This document shows, piece by piece, positions 37,298 to 46,146 of a DNA stretch of 64,000 bases. Source of the DNA: Frigoribacterium sp. PhB24 (GTDB lineage: Bacteria; Actinomycetota; Actinomycetes; Actinomycetales; Microbacteriaceae); the NCBI RefSeq assembly GCF_003755185.1, contig NZ_RKIC01000009.1, positions 843,374 to 907,373 of the forward strand, written 5' to 3'. Under the pieces are notes generated by a model. The model saw only the letters and a program-made list of their open reading frames with translations. It was not told where the DNA came from and did no database searches. The stretch's first letter is position 1. Each line of letters begins with the position of its first letter. Both the position numbers and the translations under genes were made by a program.

Positions 37298-40296
37298 GCG
37301 CGACCCCGCTCGGTCGGGGGCGTACCGGCGACGGACACGGGGAGCGACTCCTCTTCGGGCTCGGACACCTCGCTCGGGTGGCCGAACGCGTCCTCTTCTT
37401 CTTGGCGGTCGACCTCGGCCCCGAGACTCCGGAGCACGTCGAGGACGAGCCCGACGACGACCAGGTAGACGCCGACGTCGAAGAACGTCGAGGTCACGAA
37501 CTCGACGTGGCCGAGCAACGGCACGTCGCCCTCGAACCAGGTCGACGTCAGGGCGTCGACGCCGAAGAAGAGCGGGACGAGGGCCGTGGCGGCCACCGTC
37601 AGGAGACCGGCGCCGAGGAGCTTGCCGGCGTCGAGGGGTGCCGCGGCGCCGAGCTCGTACCGGCCGCCGGCGAGGTACCGGGCCACGAACGCGAATCCGG
37701 CGATCAGACCGCCCGCGAAGCCGCCGCCGGGCGTGTTGTGCCCGGCGAAGAGCAGGTAGATCGAGACGACGATGATGGCGTGGAAGATGAGTCGCACGAC
37801 CACCTCGAGCAGGATCGAGCGGTTCTGCGGCGCGAGCTTGCGTCCGGCCAGCAGCCATGCGCGGCGGTCGCCCTCGTCGCTGTCGCCGATCTGGGCGGTC
37901 GATCCGTGGACCGGCACGACGGGGGCCGGTTCACGCACGGGCCGGACCCGTGCCAGGAACCGCTGGGCGCGCGTGCGCCGCTCGGGCCGGGGCAGCACGT
38001 CGGTGCGGGAGGTCAGGAAGACCAGGCTCGCCACACCGGTGGCGGCGACGATGAGGACGGCGATTTCGCCCATGGTGTCCCACCCGCGGATGTCGACCAG
38101 CGTCACGTTGACGACGTTGCGCCCGTGCCCCCCGTCGACGGCGAGTTCGGGGAAGGCGCCCGAGATCGTGGGGACGGAGCGCGCCCCCAGGGCCACGACG
38201 GCGATGGCGGCCATGACGGACCCGACCGAGATGCCGATCACTGCCCGGATCGCCCGGTGCGTGCGACCGTTGCGCTCGCCCAGCCGGGCCGGCAACCGAC
38301 GCAGCACGAGGACGAAAGCGATGAGGGTGATGGTCTCGATGAGGGCCTGCGTCAGGGCCAGGTCGGGGGCCCCGTGCAGCGCGAAGAGCGCGGCCATGCC
38401 GTAGCCCGTCACGCCCACGAGGACGACGGCCTGGAACCGCTTGTTCGAGAGTGCCGACGCGATGGCACCGATGATCATCAACCCGCCGATGGCGAGTTGC
38501 GCCGGGTAGTCCCAGAGCACGGCGCTGGTCGGCCAGCTGCTGTTGAGCGCGAGCGTCACGATCGACGAGGCGATGAACACGACGAGGATCGTGGCCAGGT
38601 AGAACGGAAGCGAGCCGCGCTGCGTCGTCGCGGTCGTCCGCGACGCCGTGCGGTCGATGGTCGCCATGATGCGCACGTACCCGTCGGAGGCGCGGGGCAG
38701 GAACGAGACGGCCTTCTGCAGTTGCGAGACCCTGTCTCGCTGCCAGAACAGCAGTCCGCCGACGACGAGTGAGATCGCGGTCAAGCCGAGGGCGGGCTCG
38801 AAGCCGTGCCAGAGCGCGAGGTAGTAGGGCTCGTGCTCGCCCGGCCCCGCGGGCAGGGTGTCGGCGTAGCGCGCGAACACCGGACCGACCTGGTACGAGA
38901 CCAGGCCGAGCACGAGACCGGCGACGGCGAGGACGATCGGCGACGCGAGGAAGTCGACGTGCTCACGCACGAACTCGACCGGCTCGACGCCCTTCTTGCG
39001 GCCGAACGCCCCCCAGAGGAAGCGCAGGCTGTACGCGGTGGTCAGGATCGAACCGATGACGACGCCGACCAGGGCGACGACGCCCCAGGGCGACCCGGTC
39101 ACGGCGTCGTCGTAGAGGGCGGTGAGCACGGCCTCTTTCGCGACGAAGCCGAAGGTCGGTGGCACGCCCGCCATCGAGGCGAGTGCCAGGACCGTGACCA
39201 CGAGGAGGACGGGGGCCTGTCTGCCCAGCCCGCAGAGCTTGCGGAGGTCTCGCGTGCCCGTGCGATGGTCGATGACACCGACCACCAGGAAGAGCGTCGA
39301 CTTGAACAGGGCGTGGGCGACGAGCAGGGCGAGGCCGGCGAGAGCCGCGTCGCGGGTGCCGAAGCCGACCACGATCGTCAGGAACCCGAGCTGGCTCACC
39401 GTGCCGTAGGCCAGGACGAGCTTCAGGTCGTGCTGCCGGAGTGCGCGGTACCCGCCGAGGATCATCGTGACCACCCCGACGGTCACGATGATCTCTTGCC
39501 AACCGGGCTGATCGTGGTAGCCGGGGGCGAGGCGGGCGACGAGGTAGATGCCCGCCTTGACCATGGCGGCGGCGTGCAGGTAGGCGCTGACCGGCGTCGG
39601 TGCGGCCATCGCGGCCGGGAGCCAGAAGTGGAACGGCACGAGTGCCGACTTCGAGAGGGCCCCGACGAGCACGAGCACGACGGCCACCGTGACGACCGTC
39701 CCCGTGGGCGGCTGCTCGACGAGCTGCGACAGGGAGCTCGTTCCGCCCTGGACGGCGAGGACGACGAGGCCGACGAGCATCGCGAGCCCACCCGCGGTCG
39801 TGACGATGAGAGCCTGCAAGGCGGCGCCACGACTGGCCTGCTTCGCCGTGTAATGACCGATCAGCAGGTACGAGAAGACGCTCGTGGCCTCCCAGAAGAC
39901 GAACAGGACGAAGACGTCGTCGCTCGTCACCAGGCCGTACATGGCTCCGGCGAACGCGACGAGCACGGCGGCGAATCGGGCGCGTCCGGCCTCGTCGCGC
40001 TCGAAGTACCGTGCACAGTAGACGAGCACGAGACCACCGACGCCCGTCACCACGAGCGCGAGCACCCAGGCGAGCACGTCCATGCGCAACGTGAGCGAGA
40101 TGGCCAGCTGGGGAATCCATGGCACGGCCTCGGTGGGCACCTCGCCCGACAGCACCGCGGGGCCCTGGAGCGCCGTGTAGACGAAGGCGGCGAACGGCAC
40201 GACGGACGACCAGAGGAAGAGCGAGCGGCCCAGGCGACCGCCGACGCAGGCCACGACGACGGCCGCCACGGCGAACGCTGTCAGGGCTACGATCAC
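37294..40296 (-). CDS. mnhA: Na+/H+ antiporter subunit MrpA fused to MrpB
   Basis: 1000 aa. The N-terminal ~800 residues are the NuoL-like MrpA channel (SDDVFVLFVFWEATSVFSYL, ALSKSALVPFHFWLPAAM, GVPPTFGFVAKEAVLTAL) with its C-terminal extra helices (DLALTQALIETITLIAFVLV). After ~residue 815 comes the MrpB domain (LEVVVRLIFHAIIVVSIYLL, FAGHNTPGGGFAGGLIAGF). In Bacillus these are two proteins; the fusion is typical of actinobacteria and some others. GTG start with GGAGGT just upstream. First gene of a six-gene operon in which every junction overlaps by four bases. Confidence 0.94.
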   Translation of the reverse strand: MIVALTAFAVAAVVVACVGGRLGRSLFLWSSVVPFAAFVYTALQGPAVLSGEVPTEAVPWIPQLAISLTLRMDVLAWVLALVVTGVGGLVLVYCARYFERDEAGRARFAAVLVAFAGAMYGLVTSDDVFVLFVFWEATSVFSYLLIGHYTAKQASRGAALQALIVTTAGGLAMLVGLVVLAVQGGTSSLSQLVEQPPTGTVVTVAVVLVLVGALSKSALVPFHFWLPAAMAAPTPVSAYLHAAAMVKAGIYLVARLAPGYHDQPGWQEIIVTVGVVTMILGGYRALRQHDLKLVLAYGTVSQLGFLTIVVGFGTRDAALAGLALLVAHALFKSTLFLVVGVIDHRTGTRDLRKLCGLGRQAPVLLVVTVLALASMAGVPPTFGFVAKEAVLTALYDDAVTGSPWGVVALVGVVIGSILTTAYSLRFLWGAFGRKKGVEPVEFVREHVDFLASPIVLAVAGLVLGLVSYQVGPVFARYADTLPAGPGEHEPYYLALWHGFEPALGLTAISLVVGGLLFWQRDRVSQLQKAVSFLPRASDGYVRIMATIDRTASRTTATTQRGSLPFYLATILVVFIASSIVTLALNSSWPTSAVLWDYPAQLAIGGLMIIGAIASALSNKRFQAVVLVGVTGYGMAALFALHGAPDLALTQALIETITLIAFVLVLRRLPARLGERNGRTHRAIRAVIGISVGSVMAAIAVVALGARSVPTISGAFPELAVDGGHGRNVVNVTLVDIRGWDTMGEIAVLIVAATGVASLVFLTSRTDVLPRPERRTRAQRFLARVRPVREPAPVVPVHGSTAQIGDSDEGDRRAWLLAGRKLAPQNRSILLEVVVRLIFHAIIVVSIYLLFAGHNTPGGGFAGGLIAGFAFVARYLAGGRYELGAAAPLDAGKLLGAGLLTVAATALVPLFFGVDALTSTWFEGDVPLLGHVEFVTSTFFDVGVYLVVVGLVLDVLRSLGAEVDRQEEEDAFGHPSEVSEPEEESLPVSVAGTPPTERGRA

Positions 40297-40437
40297 GGGG
40301 ACCTCCGTCGGCAGGCGACCTCGTCGAACCGGCTCGGCTGAGCGGTGGCGGGGAGTCGCGGCGGGGGGTCCAGACTACCTTGCGGTCACCTGGGAATGCT
40401 CAGATCGGGCCGTCACGCCCGGACGAGACATGCGGCG

Positions 40438-41217
40438 TCAGGCATACCCCAGGTGTTCTCGCAGGCCGGCGAGTTCGACGAGCAGGTCGGCCATCGCGGC
40501 GGGATCGGCGACACGGTGCATCGCGCCGGTCTCGCCCTGGCCGACCTTGATCGAGAGGTCGCCCTCGCCGAGTGCCCGGAAGCCGTCCTCGTCGGTCACG
40601 TCGTCCCCCGCGAAGAGGACGCCCGTGGCGTCGACGGACTCGCGGAGACGGTCGATGCCGTCGTTCTTGCCGGTCGCCCGCACGGCGAACTCGAGGACGT
40701 TCTTGCCGACCCGCTCGTGCACGTCGCCGAGTGCACCGACGGCCTCGCGGGCGGCCACGTGGACGGCTGCGGTCGTCGCGTCGTCCGCGAGCCGCGTGTG
40801 CAGGGCGAGGCCCGCGGGCTTCTCCTCGACGAAGACGCCCTCTCGGCCCTGGGCCGCGCCGTGGACGGCGTCGGACAGCCGCCCGCGGGCCGCCTGTTCG
40901 TCGTCGCTGAGAGACGTCTCGTGACCGTCGACCCGCACCTCGATGCCATGCGACCCGACCAGCAGCACCTCGTCGGGCATCTGGCTGACCTCGATCAGCG
41001 ACGCGAGGTCGCGCCCGGACACCAGGGCCACGGTCGTCCGGTCGAGCGCCGAGAGACGCGTGATCGCGTCCATGGCCGCCGGCAGCGCACGGGCCTGGAG
41101 AGGAGCGTCGACCTCGGGGGCCAGGGTCCCGTCGAAGTCGAGGGCCACGAGGAGGCGCGGCGTCGTCGCGAGGCGTCCGAGGGCATCGCTCAGGGCCAGG
41201 GAGTCGGGACCGGTCAC
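40438..41217 (-). CDS. otsB: Trehalose-6-phosphate phosphatase
   Basis: 259 aa. HAD hydrolase that releases trehalose. The nucleophile motif is LVALDFDGTLAPEVD; the cap and metal-binding motif near the end is FAGDDVTDEDGF. GTG start overlaps the otsA stop (GTGA), so synthase and phosphatase are made together. The stretch between this gene and the Mrp operon (~140 bases) contains no gene. Confidence 0.94.
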   Translation of the reverse strand: MTGPDSLALSDALGRLATTPRLLVALDFDGTLAPEVDAPLQARALPAAMDAITRLSALDRTTVALVSGRDLASLIEVSQMPDEVLLVGSHGIEVRVDGHETSLSDDEQAARGRLSDAVHGAAQGREGVFVEEKPAGLALHTRLADDATTAAVHVAAREAVGALGDVHERVGKNVLEFAVRATGKNDGIDRLRESVDATGVLFAGDDVTDEDGFRALGEGDLSIKVGQGETGAMHRVADPAAMADLLVELAGLREHLGYA

Positions 41218-42707
41218 GAGGCATCGCCTCCCTTCGCGGCCGAGGCCGGGGTGATCTGCTGCCCCGGACGGACGTTCTCGAGGGCCTGGAGGAAGGACGC
41301 CGACCACTTGGCGACGTCGTTCTCGAGCACACGACGACGGAGGGCCCGCATGCGCGTGGTGCGGTCTCGCCTGGGCATCTCGATGGCCCGCATGATGGTG
41401 TTCTTGAGGCCGCCGATGTCGTGCGGGTTGATCAGGAGGGCGCTCTTCAGCTCGTCGGCCGCACCGGCGAACTCGCTCAGGACGAGCACGCCGTCGTTGT
41501 CACGACGGACCGCCACGTACTCTTTCGCGACGAGGTTCATGCCGTCGCGCAGGGCCGTGACCAGCATGATGTCGGCCGCGAGGTACAGCGCCACCATCTC
41601 TTCGCGCGGATAGCCGTGGTGGTGGTAGCTGATGGCCGTGTGGCTCATGGTGCCGTAGTCGCCGTTGACGCGACCGACGGTGAGCTCGATCTCGTCGCGC
41701 AGCAGCTTGTACGTCTCGACCCGCTCGCGGCTCGGGCTCGCGACCTGCACGAGCGTCGCGTCCTCGACGCTGAGCCGGCCGTCGGCGAGCAGCTCGCCGA
41801 AGGCCTTCATGCGATGCCGGATGCCCTTGGTGTAATCGAGTCGGTCGACGCCGAGCATGATCGTCTTCGGGTTGCCGAGGCCCTCGCGGATCTCACGGGC
41901 CCTGGCCTGGACGTCGGGTCGTGCGGCGAGCTCTTCGTAGCTCGCGGCGTCGATCGAGATCGGGAAGTGCTTGGCCAGCACGCGACGCACCTTCGTGCCA
42001 CGGCGAGAGACCGGCGCGGACTCGTCGTCGACCGGGACCTCGATGTAGGGGCGCGTCGTCGCGTAACCGAGCAGGTGTCGGACGGCGCGCGAGAAGTTCG
42101 ACGCGTCGTCGGCTCGCTGGAACCCGATGACGTCCGCGCCGAGCAGGCCCTCGACGATCTGCTGCCGCCAGGGCAGCTGCGAGAAGATGCCGAGCGGCGG
42201 GAAGGGGATGTGGTTGAAGAACCCGATGGTCACGTCGGGTCGGGCCTCGCGCAGCATCTTCGGCACGAGCTGCAGCTGGTAGTCCTGCACCCAGATGGTG
42301 CCGCCCTCTTCGGTGATCTCGGCGGCGCGGTCGGCGAAACGCTGGTTGACCTGGACGTAGGACTCCCACCAGACGCGGTGGTAGGTCGGTGCTGCGATCA
42401 CGTCGTGGTAGAGGGGCCAGAGCGTGTCGTTGCTGAAGCCCTCGTAGTAGCGCTGGACCTCGTCGGCGGTGAGCGGCACGGGCACGATCTCGATGCCGTC
42501 GGACTCGAAGGGCTCGAACTCGAGGTCGGGCTGCCCCGCCCAGCCCACCCAGGCACCGTCGTTGGCCTTCATGACGGGCTCGAGGGCGGTGACGAGACCA
42601 CCGGGTGAGTGCTGCCACGACGCCGAACCGTCGTCGGCGATGACACGGTCGACGGGGAGGCGGTTGGAGACGACGACGAAGCCGTAGCGTTCGGGGGTGT
42701 CAGGCAT
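41214..42707 (-). CDS. otsA: Trehalose-6-phosphate synthase
   Basis: 497 aa. GT20 glycosyltransferase that joins UDP- or ADP-glucose to glucose-6-phosphate. Conserved regions are VVVSNRLPVDR, the SPGGLVTALEPV loop, WVQDYQLQLVPKMLRE, GFFNHIPFPP, LGVDRLDYTKGIRHRM and ALRDGMNLVAKEYVA. A GATAAT hexamer at 42759-42764 on the reverse strand could be its -10, giving a ~45-base leader. Trehalose made here could serve as osmolyte or envelope precursor. Confidence 0.96.
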   Translation of the reverse strand: MPDTPERYGFVVVSNRLPVDRVIADDGSASWQHSPGGLVTALEPVMKANDGAWVGWAGQPDLEFEPFESDGIEIVPVPLTADEVQRYYEGFSNDTLWPLYHDVIAAPTYHRVWWESYVQVNQRFADRAAEITEEGGTIWVQDYQLQLVPKMLREARPDVTIGFFNHIPFPPLGIFSQLPWRQQIVEGLLGADVIGFQRADDASNFSRAVRHLLGYATTRPYIEVPVDDESAPVSRRGTKVRRVLAKHFPISIDAASYEELAARPDVQARAREIREGLGNPKTIMLGVDRLDYTKGIRHRMKAFGELLADGRLSVEDATLVQVASPSRERVETYKLLRDEIELTVGRVNGDYGTMSHTAISYHHHGYPREEMVALYLAADIMLVTALRDGMNLVAKEYVAVRRDNDGVLVLSEFAGAADELKSALLINPHDIGGLKNTIMRAIEMPRRDRTTRMRALRRRVLENDVAKWSASFLQALENVRPGQQITPASAAKGGDAS

Positions 42708-42758
42708 GGGGGTGGGTCAGCTCCTGTCGGATCGCCCGCACGGACGCGGGACGGCCAG

Positions 42759-42764
42759 ATTATC
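42759..42764 (-). promoter_or_regulatory. Possible -10 box of otsAB
   Basis: GATAAT within TGATAATC on the reverse strand, between otsA and the fructosamine-kinase-like gene; one of the few A/T-rich spots in this gap. Confidence 0.4.
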
Positions 42765-42815
42765 AGCGGTGCCCCCGGCACCCCCGGGCGACCGGCGTAC
42801 CCCGCCCCGCACGGT

Positions 42816-43586
42816 TCAGACGAGCAGCAGGGTCGCCTCGGCGGCACGCACCAGAGCGACCCCGTAGCTCGGCCCGTGACCGGCGGCGTGAACGGCCAGC
42901 GGATGCAGCTGGTGCAGCGGCGGACGGTCGCTCCACCCGTCGCGCAGCGGCGAGCGCGCGTCGTAGCCGGCCCGCACCTCGTCGAGGTGCGGGCAGCCGA
43001 ACAACGCCAGCATGGCCAGGTCGGTCTCGGGGTGCCCGCCGTGGGCGGCCGGGTCGATCAGCACCACTCCCCCGTCCGCGAAGAGCACGTTGCCGGCCCA
43101 CAGGTCGCCGTGGAGTCGGGCCGGGGGCACGTCGTCGTCGAAGGCGCCGTCCGCCACGACGCGGCACGCCCGCTCGACCACCTCGAGGCCGGCCCGGTCG
43201 AGGGTGCCCGCCTCGACGGCGACACGGGCGTAGGGCAGGACCCGTTGCTCGGCGTAGAAGACGCCCCAGGTCGCCTTCGGCCGCGTGCTCATGGACCGGC
43301 TGCCGATGAACGTCGGCCCCGTCCAGCCCCGAGGAGGCGCGCCGAACGCGTCCGCACCGCTCGCGTGGGTCACCGCCAGCGCCGTGCCGAAGGCCCGCGC
43401 GGCCTGCGCCGTGGGAGGGACCTCGCGCACGGGATCGAGGTCGATGCGTCCCGGGGACGTGGCCCGCACGCCCACGGTGCGCGCGCCTCCTCGGGGCGTG
43501 GCCTCGGCGAGCCAGGCGAGCCCGGCCGCCCCGGCCTCGAAGAACCCGGCGGGGGCGTCGGCACGCTGCTTCGTGTACGAGGTCAC
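42816..43586 (-). CDS. Fructosamine kinase-like protein
   Basis: 256 aa. Aminoglycoside-phosphotransferase-like fold of the fructosamine kinase family, which phosphorylates ketosamines (glycated amines) so that they decompose. The catalytic loop is LHGDLWAGNVLF and the metal-binding IDPAAHGGHPETDLAML; the N-terminal SYTKQRADAPAGFFEAGAAG resembles FN3K. A deglycase role is plausible but untested. The GTG start is only 18 bases from the divergent corA ATG. Confidence 0.85.
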   Translation of the reverse strand: MTSYTKQRADAPAGFFEAGAAGLAWLAEATPRGGARTVGVRATSPGRIDLDPVREVPPTAQAARAFGTALAVTHASGADAFGAPPRGWTGPTFIGSRSMSTRPKATWGVFYAEQRVLPYARVAVEAGTLDRAGLEVVERACRVVADGAFDDDVPPARLHGDLWAGNVLFADGGVVLIDPAAHGGHPETDLAMLALFGCPHLDEVRAGYDARSPLRDGWSDRPPLHQLHPLAVHAAGHGPSYGVALVRAAEATLLLV

Positions 43587-43591
43587 GGGAA

Positions 43592-43597
43592 TAGCAT
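43592..43597 (+). promoter_or_regulatory. -10 box of leaderless corA promoter
   Basis: TAGCAT, seven bases before the corA ATG. Its -35 region would lie inside the fructosamine-kinase-like gene. The reverse-strand reading of 43593-43598 (CATGCT) is a weaker candidate -10 for that gene, six bases before its GTG. Confidence 0.5.
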
Positions 43598-43604
43598 GCG
43601 CCTC

Positions 43605-44645
43605 ATGACCGACATCCGTCCCCCGCGCACCGAGGGGTCCCACGGCACCGCCGACGAGGGCGACGCCCGCGGCACCACCACGATCACCCGGGCCTACCGC
43701 CGGGGCGAACTCGTCGCCCACGGCTTCCCGCTGCACGAGGTGAGCGACCATCTCGAGACCGACGGCTGCCACGTCTGGATCGACTTCACCGACCCGACCG
43801 CCGACGACCTCGCCGCGCTCGAGGACGAGCTGGGCCTGCACGAGCTGGCCGTCGAGGACGCCCTGCAGGACGGGCAGCGTCCCAAGATCGACCGATACGA
43901 CGGGCACCTCTTCGCGGCGCTCTACGACGTGCGCTTCGATCGCGAGAGCGGGGTGCTCACCACGAGCGAGGTGAAGGCGTTCATCTCGAAGCGGGCCCTC
44001 GTGACCATCCACCACCCCGAGTTCGACGTCTCGCGGCTCGAGAAGACGTACGACGAGAACAAGGATCTCGCCCCGCACGGCGTCACGTACCTGCTCTGGG
44101 GGTTGCTCGACTGCGTCGTCGACCGTCACTTCGACGCCACCGACGCGCTCGACGACGAGATCGAGGGCATCGCCGACGACCTCTTCGACCCGAAGCCCCG
44201 CACCATCGACGTGCAGAAGCGCTCGTTCGCCCTGCGCAAGAGCCTCGTCCAGCTGCGGCGGGTCGCGTCGCCGATGCGCGAGGTGTTGAACACCCTGCTG
44301 CGCCGCGACCTGAAGGAGGTCGACTCCGACATGCAGCCGTACTTCCAGGACGTCTACGACCACGTGCTGCGCGTGGCCGAGCAGAACGACTCGCTGCGCG
44401 ACCTCGTCTCGACCATCCTCGACACGAACCTCAACCTGCAGTCCAACCGGATGAACCTCATCATGAAGAAGGTGACGAGCTGGGCGGCGATCATCGCGGT
44501 GCCCACCGCCATCACGGGGTTCTACGGACAGAACGTGCCGTACCCGGGGTTCCAGTCCCCGGCCGGCTTCGTCACCTCGTGCGTGCTCATCGTCGCCATC
44601 GGCGGTCTGCTCTGGTGGCAGTTCAGGCGACGCGACTGGCTGTGA
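43605..44645 (+). CDS. corA: CorA-family magnesium/cobalt transporter
   Basis: 346 aa. Large N-terminal cytoplasmic domain, long coiled-coil stalk (SLVQLRRVASPMREVLNTLL, EQNDSLRDLVSTILDTN) and two C-terminal helices. The inter-helix signature reads GFYGQNVPYPGF, a YGQN variant of the usual YGMN selectivity motif, seen in several actinobacterial members. Start ATG at 43605 from the leaderless promoter; another ATG lies nine bases upstream in frame. Confidence 0.92.
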   Translation: MTDIRPPRTEGSHGTADEGDARGTTTITRAYRRGELVAHGFPLHEVSDHLETDGCHVWIDFTDPTADDLAALEDELGLHELAVEDALQDGQRPKIDRYDGHLFAALYDVRFDRESGVLTTSEVKAFISKRALVTIHHPEFDVSRLEKTYDENKDLAPHGVTYLLWGLLDCVVDRHFDATDALDDEIEGIADDLFDPKPRTIDVQKRSFALRKSLVQLRRVASPMREVLNTLLRRDLKEVDSDMQPYFQDVYDHVLRVAEQNDSLRDLVSTILDTNLNLQSNRMNLIMKKVTSWAAIIAVPTAITGFYGQNVPYPGFQSPAGFVTSCVLIVAIGGLLWWQFRRRDWL

Positions 44646-44660
44646 GGCCGAGGGCGTGAG

Positions 44661-44698
44661 CGCAGGAGGCGCGGTGTCGGCGAGCCGCGCCTCCTGCG
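44661..44698. terminator. Repeat-built hairpin between corA and the sugar-binding protein gene
   Basis: CGCAGGAGGCGCGG / CCGCGCCTCCTGCG, a perfect 14-base-pair stem with a 10-base loop. Both arms contain the dispersed word CAGGAGGCGCG. It lies between two convergent stop codons. Confidence 0.8.
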
Positions 44699-44710
44699 GT
44701 CTCGGCGACG

Positions 44711-46138
44711 TCAGTCGAACAGGCCGTTGACCCGCCGGTTCACCGCGTCGAGCGAGTCCACGGACTCGCTGCCGATGTAGATGCCGTCCATGACGGGTCG
44801 CATGATCGACAGGATCTCGGCCGCGTTGTTCGTGACCGGGAACAGCACCGTGTCGCCGTCCGCGACCAGGTCGGTGAACGGAGTGACGTCGATGCCCTCG
44901 TCGGCGAACGCCGCGATGGCCGCGTCGGTGCCGGCCGGCCTGGCCGGGAAGATCACGCCTTCGTCGCCGACGATCGTCTGGCAGGCGTCGGAGCCGAGGA
45001 ACCGCACCCACCGGGCCGACTCCTCGGGAGCGTCGGTCTGCGCGCTGATGGAGTCGCCCAAGCCGTTGTACATCGAGACGGGGTGACCGATCGGGCCGAT
45101 CGGCACGCTCGCGATGCCCAGGTCGACGCCCTGCAGACGGGCGTAGCTCGAGATGGTCCAGGAGCCGTCGGCCGTCAGCGCCGCCTGGCCGGAACCGAGC
45201 TGCTGCACGAGGTTCGGCGCGGTGCCGACGCGCTCGTACGACGGGAGGAACCCCTTGTCGACGAGGCCGAAGAGCCAGGCGATCGACGCCTTGAACCGCG
45301 GGTCGTCGTAGTGGTACTCGTCGCCCCACACCGGGGCGTTCGTGTAGTCCCAGCCGGTGGCGCCGGCGAGCCAGGACCACTGCGTCTGACCGTTGGTGTC
45401 GCCCGCGCCGTTCGAGCCGAGCCCGTACGTGACGACGTTCGTGGGGTCGAACCCCTCTTCGTCGCCTCGGACGCCGTTCGCGTCGACCGAGAGATGGGCG
45501 ATGACGTCCTCGAAGGTGCCGCCGTCCTCGGGGTTCCAGGTGAGTCCGTCGAGGTCGGCGGGGGTCATGCCGGCCTCCGACAGCACCTTCTCGTCGTAGA
45601 AGAGGGCGATCGTGTCGAAGTCCTTGGGCGACCCGTACTGTTTGCCGTCCTGACCCTTCCAGAGCTCGGCGAGACCCTCCTGGTAGTCGGCCGGGTCGAT
45701 GTCGGCCGTCGCCTCGAAGTCGTCGAGCGGCAGGATCACTCCGCGCGTGACGAACTCGGGGTACTTGGTCAGGTGGTCGGTGAAGACGTCGGGCCCCGCG
45801 CCGGCGACCAGGCCGGCGGTGAGCTTCTGCCAGTAGTCGGCCCAGCCGTACTGCGTGATGCGGATTGTGACGTCGGGGTTCTCGGCCTCGAAGGCGTCCG
45901 CGCATTTCTGGTAGCCCGGCAGCTGCAGCGACTCCCAGAGCCAGTAGTCGACGCTCGTCGTTCCGTCGGCCGCGGGTGCGCCGACGGCCGAGCAGCCGCT
46001 GAGCGCCACGAAGGCGGCCGCGGCCGTGGCTCCCGCGACGAGGCGACGGAGGCGCGACGGACGTCGTGGACGACGGCGTCCGTCGCGGTGGTCGGGGCGG
46101 TGGTCGGGGCGGTGGTCGGGGCGTGTCGTCGTCGACAT
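44711..46138 (-). CDS. Sugar ABC transporter substrate-binding lipoprotein (CUT1)
   Basis: 475 aa. The N-terminus is odd: (PDHR)3 from three perfect 12-base repeats, then an Arg-rich segment and a lipobox, FVALSGCSAV. The mature protein is a family 1 binding protein (SVDYWLWESLQLPGYQKCAD, GPDVFTDHLTKYPEF, ADGSWTISSY). Alongside the GH36 enzyme it probably binds an alpha-galactoside (melibiose or raffinose type). Third gene of the importer operon after two permeases. Confidence 0.85.
   Translation of the reverse strand: MSTTTRPDHRPDHRPDHRDGRRRPRRPSRLRRLVAGATAAAAFVALSGCSAVGAPAADGTTSVDYWLWESLQLPGYQKCADAFEAENPDVTIRITQYGWADYWQKLTAGLVAGAGPDVFTDHLTKYPEFVTRGVILPLDDFEATADIDPADYQEGLAELWKGQDGKQYGSPKDFDTIALFYDEKVLSEAGMTPADLDGLTWNPEDGGTFEDVIAHLSVDANGVRGDEEGFDPTNVVTYGLGSNGAGDTNGQTQWSWLAGATGWDYTNAPVWGDEYHYDDPRFKASIAWLFGLVDKGFLPSYERVGTAPNLVQQLGSGQAALTADGSWTISSYARLQGVDLGIASVPIGPIGHPVSMYNGLGDSISAQTDAPEESARWVRFLGSDACQTIVGDEGVIFPARPAGTDAAIAAFADEGIDVTPFTDLVADGDTVLFPVTNNAAEILSIMRPVMDGIYIGSESVDSLDAVNRRVNGLFD
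46087..46122. repeat. Three perfect 12-base tandem repeats in a signal-peptide region
   Basis: Unit GGTGGTCGGGGC, three copies, coding for PDHR three times upstream of the lipoprotein signal. Copy number could vary without shifting the frame. Confidence 0.85.
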
Positions 46139-46146
46139 GATGGTCC

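Noticed and set aside
33700..44700. Genomic island by composition
   Set aside because: GC content, codon style and operon packing are continuous with the flanks and no attachment sites or mobility genes were seen.
42816..45905. 1029-codon reverse frame spanning the fructosamine-kinase-like gene and the corA antisense
   Set aside because: Only the last 256 codons are a real protein; the rest is antisense to corA and out of frame with the binding protein gene.
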